The translations under genes were made by a program, and so were the position numbers. This document shows positions 1-11,000 of a DNA stretch of 23,411 nucleotides, one piece after another. The stretch is from Rhizophagus sp. LPA8_4_AMF. Its lineage: Eukaryota > Glomeromycota > Glomeromycetes > Glomerales > Glomeraceae. The DNA is taken from positions 1-23,411 of the forward strand of contig JADRCO010001028.1 in the NCBI GenBank assembly GCA_021464525.1, given 5' to 3'. The notes beneath the pieces are model-generated. The model saw only the letters and a program-made list of their open reading frames with translations. It was not told where the DNA came from and did not search any database. Position 1 is the first letter of the stretch; every line of letters begins with the position of its first letter.

Positions 1-476
1 ATTTTATAAACATAAAATCCATTTTTAGAAATGGACCTAGTGTTGGATCAGTCAGAATTATCTTTTGGTTAAAATTTGCTTTTAAATAATTATGAAAACA
101 AATATTCACAATGTAATGTAGCTAAACATTCTTGATTGCAATTTTCACAAGTTCTTTTTGTTCTTGTATTATCAAGAATTTATCTTGGCCATAAGTTTTA
201 GTTATATTTTACATTACTTCAGTTTTCCAATCATCTATCAATAAGAATTGTTTGTTTTTAAGTTCATATCAATTAACGAATATTGCTCTATGAACTAAAA
301 ATATGCATAAAGGAGTTTTTGATAACAAATTTAAAGTTCAAAAATTCCCAAATAGTGTATTATTAAAATAAATAAAATTAACTATTTTTGAATATGTTTG
401 TTATTTTATCTTTTTTTTAAAAAATAAAAACTAAAAATAGATATAAAATTGGTGAACTTAGTAAGAATTCTAAAGT
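1..476. other. AT-rich non-coding stretch
   Basis: No open frame of useful length and no recognisable RNA gene or repeat was seen on either strand. The sequence is simple AT-rich DNA with several A and T runs near its right end. Confidence 0.5.
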
Positions 477-575
477 ATGAAATTACCAGAAGAATGGAAA
501 ATAACATTGACAGTAGTAGCATTTATTGCATTAATGCACGAATTGTTTTTTTATATATGGAAAAATTTCTTTTAA
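477..575 (+). CDS. Possible 32-residue single-pass membrane peptide
   Basis: A short ATG-to-TAA frame begins MKLPEEWKIT and then runs through a hydrophobic stretch (LTVVAFIALM) to a Trp/Phe-rich end (HELFFYIWKNFF). Visible features are a polar acidic/basic head, one likely membrane helix of about 18-20 residues (roughly 9-28) and a purine at -3 of the ATG. The composition looks more like protein than the surrounding AT-rich noise. I do not recognise the family; tiny mitochondrial or ER membrane subunits have this general shape, but no homology is claimed. It may equally be a chance frame. No neighbouring gene supports it, and no intron is needed. Confidence 0.28.
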   Translation: MKLPEEWKITLTVVAFIALMHELFFYIWKNFF

Positions 576-1155
576 AAAAAGCTCTAAAATAAGTAAATAA
601 AATACTGTAAAAGATTTATATTATATGAGCTGATAATATTTGAGATAATATTGAATTTTTCTACAATACTATCAAGTTTTATTGAAATTTCCCATTCTAT
701 AACAAGTTAATAACAAATAAAAGAGTAAACAAAGTTTTAACTTGTACATTAAACTCAATTTCTTATAAACCTGATTTCCAAAAACAACTTAGCTTGATTT
801 GTATTATAAATTAATGTCAAAATTTTAGTGCAACTTGTATTTCATTTTCTTGCTAATCAAAGTTAAATTTGAAAACATTAAGGACCGGTCTTACAAATAG
901 TCAAAAGACTGATCCCTAGCTGAAAAACTGGTCTTTTTGAGACCAAATAGGTTGGCTATCTTATAACTACCATCGGATCTTCATAGTACCAAGTTTTTTA
1001 ATCTATATATAGATTTCAATAAAACTTTTGCCTTTTTTTATGGCATTTGTAAACATAAAATATGACATTTCTAAGAGCTGAACATATGGGTGAAGTTGTA
1101 CTTCACAATGTGTACTTGGCATAATATAAGTCTACTAATGAATTGGTGAAAATAC
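576..1155. other. Non-coding stretch with small palindromes
   Basis: No gene was seen. Around 882-945 there are nested small inverted repeats: AGTCAAAAGACT, TGGTCTTTTTGAGACCA, and an imperfect GGACCGGTCTT / AAGACTGATCC pair. They are too short to assign to a named element. The right end abuts the 3' end of the decayed AIG1/Hint gene, so some of it may be that gene's old 3' flank. Confidence 0.4.
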
Positions 1156-2700
1156 CTAGATCCATAAGCGTTTGAGGCGGTAGGCATTGGTCATAGCAGA
1201 AACATTAGCAACAACTGAACCAGCTCGTGTGTAGAAACTAATGTACTTATCATTTCATTCCTGTTAAAATATCAAGATAATTATCAAGAAATGTAATTTC
1301 ATATTATTAATAAAAATTTGAATATAAAATGAAACCTATGATTGTTACATTATCCACAAAGACTGGAACTAGCTTATTGTTATCATCTGATAGCAAAATC
1401 TTTGTTTTTCCAGAATGCAGAACTTGCAAATATAATTGATAAATCCTCGTCAAAGTAACTGTAAGTCATAATTGACCTAAACGAAATATGAAATTAGATG
1501 ATAAAAATAATACAAATTACTCAAAAAGTATATATACCTTTAGGTCCATTCGGTCTAGTAAAGTTGACTTTAGAAAACTCCTCTTCATGTTGGAGTTTAC
1601 CAATGTGAGCAATAAGATAAACCTCTGAGTACTCATCAATACCATTTCTTATGTTTGATAATACTTGATCCCCTGTCTGAAGTTCTGCCATTTGAATAAT
1701 CCTTTCCGACTCAAGCTTGACTTGTGTTTCAAGCCCAAAACTATCACCACTATTAAGATATCAATTTATTATGGTAGTATGTCTTCTACTACTTGCTTCA
1801 GCTAGTTCCCTTCTTAGACTATTTATTTGTTCATTCAAAAATTGTAGTTTCTCATTATCTTTTTCTGTTTTTCATTTGCTTTTCACCCAAAGCAATTCTT
1901 CCTTCTACTTCTCATAATACGCAAGAATCTCAGCCATTTCCTTATTATGATTAATTATATGTTTAAGTAGGGATTCCTTTATAACTTCTATTTCCTTCTT
2001 ATGCTTTTCATTTGCTTTCTCTCATATTCTGCCTTCTGCTTCTCATAATTCGCCCTTGTATTGGCTTCGCTTCTATCCTTTTAAGTTCATCATATTCTTT
2101 TTGTCATTTTTCTTCTTCTTTCAAAAATTCTTGCATTTTCTACTTGCTCTTTCTGAGCCTTTTTGAGTAATTCATTTGTGTAAACTCCATCTAGAGAGAT
2201 AATATGATTTTCTAATTCTATAAGGCACAAGATTATCGGGCGGAAAAACATATGGGGTTGGAGAAATAGCCTACCGATTACCCATGGAATTGACAAGAGC
2301 CTTAATTGGTTGATTCTAAGATGTTTTAAAATGTTCAGAATTCTTGGTCTGCTTTTCGTCACAAAACGAAAAGATAATTATCATGTGTTGGAAAGTTTCA
2401 TCTCCGAGAAACAATTTTACTCTATTGATAATTTTCTTTTGTTCTTCTGTATACCGGTTTGCTTCTATAAACAACTTAATATATACACTCTCATCATGAA
2501 TATAATTACTAGTATTCTTACTTACCCAATATGAATAATATAGCATTGATCCCATAAGCATACTTTTGGATGGCTCAAGAAATTTCTTCTAGGAAAACTT
2601 CGTTAGGTGCATCAGGATCAAAATTCCCTGGCATATCAGCAATGCTATAAGTTTATCATCGATTTGGAATTCGCAAAACTATATTCTTTGGTAACAGATG
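1156..2700 (-). pseudogene. Decayed AIG1-like GTPase / coiled coil / Hint-domain fusion gene
   Basis: Read on the minus strand, short coding blocks follow one another in family order. First come SVTKEYSF near 2690, IADMPGNFDPDAPNEV near 2600-2640 (G3-type D-x-x-G), then EANRYTEEQKK and FQHMIIIFSFCDEKQ (about 2360-2468), all typical of AIG1/GIMAP GTPases. A Lys/Glu-rich coiled coil follows (about 1760-2190). Last is a Hint domain (1156-1742) with IQMAELQTGDQVL, EYSEVYLIAHIGK and the C-terminal block YTRAGSVVAN. Intact-looking introns remain at 2465-2525, 1477-1537 and 1261-1335. The gene is dead: the P-loop exon is not found, several in-frame stops and frameshifts break every domain, the expected first Cys of Hint is Ser (1740-1742), and a stop lies in the middle block. 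Known of the families: AIG1 proteins are GTPases, and Hint domains cleave themselves. The fusion is inferred from order and strand. Confidence 0.78.
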
Positions 2701-2761
2701 ACTAATCATTTTGAGAATTAGAAAACTAGTGAAATTATCCAAAATCAAGTTCATTTATTTT

Positions 2762-4018
2762 TTATACATACAAAGCTATTTGAGGCACTGAAAGTCAGTC
2801 TTTTATTTTTAGAAGCTTTTAACAATAAATTTCCAAGCGCGCTTTTGCTAGCGCCTTACAAATACATGGATTAGTACATTTTTAATGATTAAAAAACTGT
2901 AAAGAAAGGCACAAAATCGGGGCATACCCATTTTTCCAATTAAAAGTATGGTTTGTGCTTTGGTGTACGATGCTGAATTTGAGGCAGATTTGGTCTAAGG
3001 AGTGAAAATTGATAAAAAATATAAATATTTGAAAATTGATTGGATATTTTCCTTACATAACATCTTTTATAGTTATTCAGATCGTAAAATAATAGACTCA
3101 TTAAAGAGAAACAAGTGGTATAAAATCAGAAGTACTGCTGAAATAGTAATAACTTATAGTATAGTGTATATAAAATTAAGTATCAATATAGAAAAATTAT
3201 AGAAATTTTGTGTCGCGAGATGACTGAAAGAACCACCTAAAAAAAGAAAAAAAATTAAAATGCTAGAAATGTTTAGTAAGAAAGAAAAGGGAAGGAAAGA
3301 GAAGGGAAAGAAAAGAAAAGAATGAAAGATAGATGAAGAAAAGGTCCAAAGAGAAGCGAAAGGATGAATGAAAGAGAGTTAAAAAAAAAGTTTAATGCTA
3401 AAATAAAAAGTTTTAAAGTTTAGATGCAGATTATATCACGTAATATATGTGAATGGTTATTTATTACACATACCTGTTACATGGGATTTCGGATAATCAC
3501 TTTTAGTATCGTAGAATTGCATATTTATATATTTATTGAACTTTAAAAAGTTATTGAACTTTATTGTTATTTTTACAAATAAAATTTTGATGAATTTGTT
3601 TTATAATATAGTCTAATCAATATTCTGTGATGTGTGATATTTTAATTTTATGTTCTTTATGCTCTAATATAATTATTCCAATATATTGTATTCTTATTAT
3701 TAAAACTCTTCCAAGTTTTTGCTATAGTCTGGCGATTTTTAGCACTATAATGTCTTCCCATTTCCTCTAATGACTTAAAATTTGAATGAACATTTGTTAT
3801 CCATAAATGTCATTTTGGCGTATTAAGCTACTCTTCCTTTAAATATTGGTTTATAAATAGTGATGAAAAAGAAAATCTTTGATTTGAAAATCGCGTGTCT
3901 GATACTAATTATTTAAACATGTTACACACAATTAATCAACCCTAAAATAGATATAATTTACCCAGTTCTGCATAATAATAAAATTCGTTATCTTCCCCTT
4001 TTCACTTTCAATTACAAT
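2762..4018. other. Intergenic DNA with a purine-rich tract
   Basis: No convincing gene. A plus-strand frame of 66 codons from a GTG at 3002 has no recognisable motif and is probably chance. About 3232-3400 is a strongly purine-rich strand (GAAAG/GGAAG repeats). The last 100 bases before 4019 are pyrimidine-rich and precede the F-box gene, so they may hold its promoter, but no clear TATA box was identified. Confidence 0.45.
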
Positions 4019-5624
4019 ATGTCGTATTCAAAAATATTTTCAGGAGATTTACCTGAATTAACATATGAAGTTATAAAATATTTTCAGAATGATATTTCAA
4101 CTTTGCATTCATGCGTTTTAGTTAACAGATTATGGTGTCGTTTAGCGATTCCATTATTATGGAAAATCCATTTTCATTTCGTACCAAAAATTATAGTGTT
4201 ATTGAAATATACTTACATAATTTAAATGATGATTTTAAGACAAAATTAAATAAATATAAAATTAATGATAATTCATTACCTTCAAATACACTGTTCAATT
4301 ATCCTATGTTTTTAAAATATTTGAGTATAGTTGGCATTTTTTCTTATGTTGGGATGTGGTTTGAAGCAGCTGTCAGAACATCTAAACCAGGAAATAGATA
4401 TTTTTTGAAAGATTTAAATAGTTATTCAGTATTTGATTTTAAAAAATTGATTAGCATGTCACTATTTAAAATATTTATTGAAAATGAAGTAAATTTACAT
4501 ACTCTTGAAATTGGGATTTCAAGTATTTATTATAGTAATAATGATAAATATCTTAATTATGTTCTTGAGTTAATTTTACAAAATACAAGTTTCATTCACA
4601 ATATTAGAAATTTAAATCTTTATATTAATAAACCATTTAGTTACAATAGTGAATATGAGTTAATTAAAAATCGTATATCACAAATAATTAATTTACATCA
4701 AAATATCAAAAAAATTTTATTAAGTCATGATAATATCACTCTATTTCAATCATTATTATTATCAAAAAATTCTAATTGTTCAAATACCTTAAATACTATT
4801 GTATTTTATTATGTCAATCTTAATAGTATAATCGATTTAGATAAAATATTTAAACAATTAAATGTTTTGGAATCCGTTCATATAATTTATTGTTGTTCTT
4901 TAAATACTGGTTTTATTCAACAAATTATTAATTTAACTAAACCAATTAAATTAAAATCTTTATTTATAGATGAGTCATCTCATGTTGATAAATCATTACA
5001 ATTATTATTACAGAAATATGGTGATTATTTAGAAAATTTTGGGTATGTACTTGGAAATCTATCACAAAAGCAACAATTATTGGAATTAATTACAAAATAT
5101 TGTAAAAATATAAAATTTCTTGATTTTTATGAATTTGAAAGTAAACTTATTCATCAAATAGTATCCAATTATATTGAAAATATTAAACAAAATCTTAATT
5201 ATCTTTCAATCAATATATTATGGGAAGATTATTATTTATCAAATGGTAATAGTGAACGTAGTTCAATCTTATTACAAAATTTAGGACAATCCCTCCCTTC
5301 TAAACTTGAATACTTAAGTTTGACTCTCAGAATTAAAGAAAATGATTTTAGAGTATTTTTGGAAAATTCTCAAAATATTTTATTAATAAATTGAAAATAA
5401 TTCAAAATAGTAGTGATGATATTTTACATTGTATAAAGAAATATATTATGAAGGAGAAAAGAGTCAAGTATTTGGCTATGATAAATTTTAAAGGTGAAGA
5501 TTTATCTTACTTGAAAGATGAAGTGAAGGAATTTAATTTATATAATATTAAAGTTCTAAATGTTTGTGATTCATCTTTAGCTTTTGATGTTTATAATTTA
5601 GTAAAGAAAATTGAATATTTATAA
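4019..5624 (+). CDS. F-box protein, frame broken by two single-base deletions
   Basis: F-box proteins bind Skp1 and bring substrates to SCF ubiquitin ligases; the rest of the protein normally selects the substrate. The N-terminal F-box is clear (SGDLPELTYEVIKYF, then STLHSCVLVNRLWCRLAIPL, residues about 8-46), followed by a leucine/isoleucine-rich region with LRR-like spacing and a family-type C-terminus (DDILHCIKKYIM, VKYLAMINFKGEDL). The product would be about 535 residues, single-exon, starting at 4019. The frame changes twice: at 4161-4162, where TGGAAAATCC needs a third G to continue into ENPFS, and at 5378-5381, where a run of four T needs a fifth. Both sites are homopolymers, so assembly error and true pseudogenisation are equally open. 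Upstream and downstream of each shift the protein stays in family register. The exact substrate is unknown. Confidence 0.85.
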
Positions 5625-6457
5625 AAAATGAATATCATATATATTAATTGTATATTATTACAATTAAATAATTAGAGTTTCTTTATAAATTTACCTATTC
5701 TAAAATTATTTCTTTATTATGAGATTTATTGAGAAATTTTTATCATTATTATTATACGCCTGTTTGGTAAATAAAAAAATAAAAATGCTACTACAATGTT
5801 GTACTAATTTAATGAAATAAAAAAGTGCATATAATACTTATGAATTAAAATTTTTAATGTACAATATCTTTGTAAGTGTATTAATTGAATAAAATCAGCA
5901 AGATAATTTTAAAGAAAATGATATTACATTGATTTCATTAGTTTATTTCGAGTTCACTAATTTATCCCATTGTTCTGATTGAATGGTGACATATTAAAAA
6001 ATCCGTTCCAGATTAAATAGAAAAATAGGAAGTGGTAGGGAGGGTGGGATACAATGTGCTAAATAACCTACCCAAGCACCCTAACCCTAATCCTAATCCT
6101 AATCCTATATATATTATTAAGAGAAAATCATGGCATCCAATCGAAATGGAATAAATTAGTAAATCACTTCATCTTAATTAATCGATTTATGATATGGTGA
6201 TAAAGCGATATGCATAATATATATAGAAAATAAACACACATACGACTGATGGCAATGTGAAATATGATAACTAATAGGATTATCTAAGCTAGTTCAATAA
6301 TGTAGAATAAAAAAAATTATATACAACCCTATGAAAATACATAATGAATATGAATATGGTGAATTTTTCTAGATTATAATTAAACTTATAAAAAATTTAT
6401 ACATATACTAACAAAAAAAAATAAGGCTACAAAAAAAACTGTTATTCCAAGTCATTA
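5625..6457. other. Intergenic spacer between F-box and tandem kinase genes
   Basis: No gene seen. It separates the 3' ends of two convergent genes, so it should carry both polyadenylation regions; AATAAA-like hexamers occur (for example near 5770-5785 and 5816-5822) but are expected by chance at this AT content. The only distinct content is the telomere-like tract at 6079-6107. Confidence 0.45.
6079..6107. repeat. Interstitial telomere-like tract (CCCTAA/TCCTAA)
   Basis: Two perfect CCCTAA units are followed directly by nearly three TCCTAA variant units, 29 bases in all. CCCTAA is the complement of the common TTAGGG telomere unit, and the later units differ by the same single base. Such short internal tracts are usually relics of break repair or of an old chromosome-end sequence; the cause here is not known. 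Confidence 0.7.
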
Positions 6458-8005
6458 TTATTTACCAAAACATCTAATTATAGTATTTAGTACATTAGTA
6501 TTATTTCTATAAAATAAATCATTCCATATTAGTAATAGAAAAAGTACTATACCATTAGATAGTGATAAACTTGTAACTCCTAATTCACATAGTTGAGAAT
6601 CTATAATAGTATTTAATAATTAATACCTTTTTAGAAAATGAAAATTGGGAATATATAAGTTAATTAATACTAACCTCTATGACTTTCTTCTTCATTAAGA
6701 TATGAAGTAATCATGGATGAATTGACAGGTTTTGGTAAGTTACTAAATGAAAATGCTCTACTGGCATATATAGCATCAGGACTAGCTTTATATGAAGTTA
6801 CAATATTTGGTATTTCCTTATCAGCTTCTTCAAATATGGCTTTTATATCTTTTCCTTTATATTCACTTTTTTCTACTTTATACCCTCTAATTGAACTATA
6901 CCAAAGTTTTAGTGTATCATGTAGTTCATTAGATGTTGGTCTTTCATCTGGGTTAGCATTCATGCATTTATAAGATAATTTCTTGTAAATATCAGGAGTT
7001 TCCTTTCCAAATTCAGGTCTATGACCATTACATATTTCTAATGCCAAATTAAAATCGTGCTTTCTATTATGAAAAGGTGGTTTCCCTGATGACAACTCAG
7101 CCATAATTACACCAAAACTGTAAATATCAGATGATGAAGTATATGGCTTTTCATCCAAAACTTCTGGAGCAATATATGGCAATACTCCATATATTTTGTA
7201 ATTTGATTTTTGTTCACTCGCTGGTCCGGATAATCCAAAATCTGTGATATAAGAATCTGTTATTCCAAATTTTGTATTTTGCAATAAATTTCCACTATGA
7301 AAGTCTTTATGAAAATAGCCTAGCTTATGTGCATTTTGAAGATTATATATTAAATCATATAAACATTTGATTTTGTCTTTCCATAAAATATTTATAAAAT
7401 TTTTTGAAAGGACATTTCCCAAAGAACCCTTATTTGCAAATTGTAAAATCATCATAAAATCATTAGTTTCTGGATCCTTAGTCATCCCATAAAAATTTAA
7501 AGTATAAGGACTTTTTAAGTAAAGTTCCCAATGTATTTTGAGCTATTGATATAAAAAAATTTAATTAGATTTAATAAAAAAAAATATATATATACAGTAT
7601 AAATGTTAAAATATTTATTTACAAATTATACCTCATTAAGATATTTAGCCGACATATTCTGTGATTCATTTAGCTTTTTCAAAGCAACTTTTATAGGTTC
7701 AGATTCTAATTTTTCCCAGCTTCCATCATACTGTTTTTTGTAAGATGGCTTACCGTCTGTCCATATTGCAGAATATACTTTAGCAAATCCACCTTCACCA
7801 ATTTGTTTTATGTTTGTAAATCTATCAAAAGATACCCATTCGAGAAATGTAGGATTTTTAATTACATCCCTTGCATTATAAATTGTATCTTTTATAAACC
7901 TATTAATATCATGATTACCACTGGTCCATCCGTTTAGTATGCAAAAAGGATCACATTTTTTACACCATAATTCTTTATTAAGTAATTTATTGCAATAATA
8001 ACACC
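6458..8005 (-). CDS. Tandem kinase, module 4 (catalytically complete) and C-terminal tail
   Basis: Residues about 996-1456. Zinc-ribbon CYYC...WCKKC, linker GWTSGNHDINRFIKD, glycine loop GEGGFAKVY, ATP lysine VALKKL, helix-C Glu at the exon end (LNE), catalytic loop HKDFHSGN (Asp about residue 1200, codon 7303-7305), TDFGL, YIAPEV, DIYSFGV and the late Arg in ERPT are all present, so this should be an active Ser/Thr or dual-specificity kinase. The internal intron is 7543-7631, phase 0. At 6674 a GTTAGT donor sits exactly where the other modules splice onward. Using it and the acceptor at 6601 adds an exon with the hydrophobic run GIVLFLLLIW, a possible membrane anchor. Without splicing the protein ends at 6670. 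Confidence 0.85.
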
Positions 8006-11000
8006 CTTTGTAATTAATATTATAAAATTAGTATTTATTTCGCTACAGAAAAAAAAATAAATAAAAATAAATAAATACATACTCCTATATGCCATAATCA
8101 ACATTAATTCTTTAGTTTCTAGATCTCTAGTTATCCCATAAATTCCTAAGGATTCTAGCTTACTCAAATAATGATTACAATCTACTTTTATCTATTATAT
8201 TAATAATTTAATAAATAAATAGAACAATGTACTTTAATGATTATATAATAAAATATACCTTCTTTAAATAGTATGCTATCATATTTTGTGATTCTTTTAA
8301 CTTTGTCAATACAACCTCTATGGATTCAGATTCTAATCTTTCACAGTTTCCATCATGATATTTTTTATAAGACGAATGACCATCAATCCATGTAGCAATA
8401 TATTCATTATTAGATGAGTCAATTTGTTTTATATCTGTTAATTTATTAAATGGTACCCATTCAGGAAATAAAAAATTTTCATTTTTATTTATTGGGTTAT
8501 AAATTGCATCTATTATGAACTTATCAATATCACGACTTCCACTGGTCCAACCTTCTAGTATGAGATAAAGAGAACAATATACACACCATAATTCTTCATT
8601 AATATAAGATAGATTACAATAAGGACACACTCCATATTTATTATAGTAATCTTTTAAATGAAATACTGATTAGTAATTTAGTATTATAAGAGAAGTCAAA
8701 ATAAATAAAAAAAAATTACCCTCATTATTTATATTCTCTTTAAGATAATGTGAAATAATAGTAGGTGAATTAACAGGAATTGGTAAATTGCTAAATGTAA
8801 ATTCCCTACTAATATATATAGCATCAGGATTCTTTTTATGAAGGGTTGAAATATTTGGAATTTTATTATTAAACATATTTCGAATTTTTTCTTCTTTGTA
8901 ACCTATAAAAATTGTACCATTATGAAGAATATCATTCCAAAGATTTAAATACTGATATAATTCTTCAGCTGTTGGTCTTTTATTTGAATTAGCATTCATA
9001 CATTTATGAGCTAATTTCTTGTAAACATGATGAGTTCCACTTCCAAATTCTGGTCTAAGCCCATTACATATGTTTAATGCTAAACCTAAATCATGTTTCC
9101 TATCATGAAAAGGTGGATATCCAGATGATAATTCGGCCATAATAACACCAAAACTATAAATGTCAGAAGATGATGTGTATGGTTTGCCATTTAAAACTTC
9201 TGGAGCAATATACGGTAATACTCCATATATTTTGTCATCTGATTTTTGTTCATTTGCTGGTCCAATTAATCCAAAATCTGCAATGTAAATATCAGTTGTT
9301 CCAAATAACTGTAATAAATTTCCACTATGAAAGTTTTCATGAAACCGACCTAGTTTATGTGCATTTTGGAGGTTATATATTAAATCGTGTAAGTATTTGA
9401 TTTTACCTCTCCATAAAATATTATCAAAATTATTTGAGAGAGTATTTCTCAAATTTCCCTTATTTGCAAATTGTAGAATCATCATAAATTCTTCAGTTTC
9501 TGGATCTTTAGTCATTCCATAAAATTTTAAAAAATTAGGATTGTTTGAATAAAGTTTCCAATATGCCTCAATCTATTATTTAAATAAAATAATAAAAATT
9601 TTAATTAATAAACTAGGAAATGGGATGCGTTGTAAGTCCGGAGCAAAAAAAGATAAACTAGTATAATTTTTGACTTCATTGATCAATTATTTTTCATAGT
9701 GCGTAAATATATAGTCGCCCCAGATGATAAAATAATTAATGATAATAGTGAAAATATACTACCTTATTTAAGTAATCAGTCGACATATTTTGTGAACCAT
9801 TTAATTTCTTTAAAGCGACTTTATAATTTTGTTTTATAGAAGATGATTTGTTCCATATTGCATAATACACTACTGAAAATCCACCTTTACCAATTTGTTT
9901 TATATCTGTAAATCTATTAAATGGTACCCATTCAAGAAATATAGGATTTTCATTTTTGTTTCTTGCATTATAAATTGTATCTTTTATGAACTTATCAATA
10001 TCATGACTTCCGCTGGCCCAACCCTCTAGCATGTGATAAGGATCACATTCTTTGCACCATAATTCTTCATTAATAAATGGCTTATTGCAGTAAGAACACT
10101 CTCCATAATTAGTATAGTAATCTTTTAAAATGTAATATTGATTAGTAATTTAGTATTATAAGAGAAGTCAAAATAAATAAAAAAAAATTACCCTCACCAT
10201 TTATATTCTCTTTAAGATAATGTGAAATAATAGTAGGTGAATTAACAGGTATTAGTAAATTGCTAAATGTAAATTCCCTACTGATATATATAGCATCAGG
10301 ATTCTTTTCATAAAGGGTTGAAATATTTGGAATTTTTTTATCAAAAATAGTTTGAATATTTTCTTCTTTGTGACCTAATAAAATTGTATCATTATGAAGA
10401 ATATCATTCCAAAAATTTAAAACATGATATAATTCATTTGCTTTTGGTCTTTCCCTTGAATTGGCATTCATACATTTATGAGCTAATATCCTATAAATAT
10501 AAGGGGTTTCACTTCCAAATTCTGGCCTAAGTCCATTATATATATCTAACACTAAATTTAAATCATGTTTCCTGTCATGAAAAGGTGGATATCCAGATGA
10601 TAATTCGACCATAATAACGCCAAAACTATAAATGTCAGAAGATGACGTGTGTGGTTCACCATTTAAAACTTCTGGAGCAATATATGGTAATACTCCATAT
10701 ATTTTATTATCAGATTTATTTGCTGGTCCAAATAATCCAACATCTGAAATGTGATATAAATAATTATTTCGTAAGATATTTCCACTGTGAAAATTTTTAT
10801 GAACCTGTTCTGATCTATGTACATCTCGAAGGTCAGATATTAAATCATGTAATAATTGGATTTTATCTTTCCATAAAATATTGTTAAATTTATTTGAAAG
10901 AACATCTCTCAAATTTCCCTTATTTACGAATTGTAAAATCATCATAAATTCTTCAGTTTCTGGATCTTTGGTCATTCCATAAAATTTCAAAAAATTAGGA

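Noticed and set aside
8042..8046. CTGTAG acceptor for the module 3 to 4 intron
   Set aside because: Its branch-like context is fair, but the frame that follows meets TAA within a few codons; the AAAG acceptor at 8006 keeps the frame open.
7934..8167. Separate 77-codon minus-strand protein
   Set aside because: It is the short second exon of module 3 read through its donor into intron and then out of frame across the zinc-ribbon of module 4.
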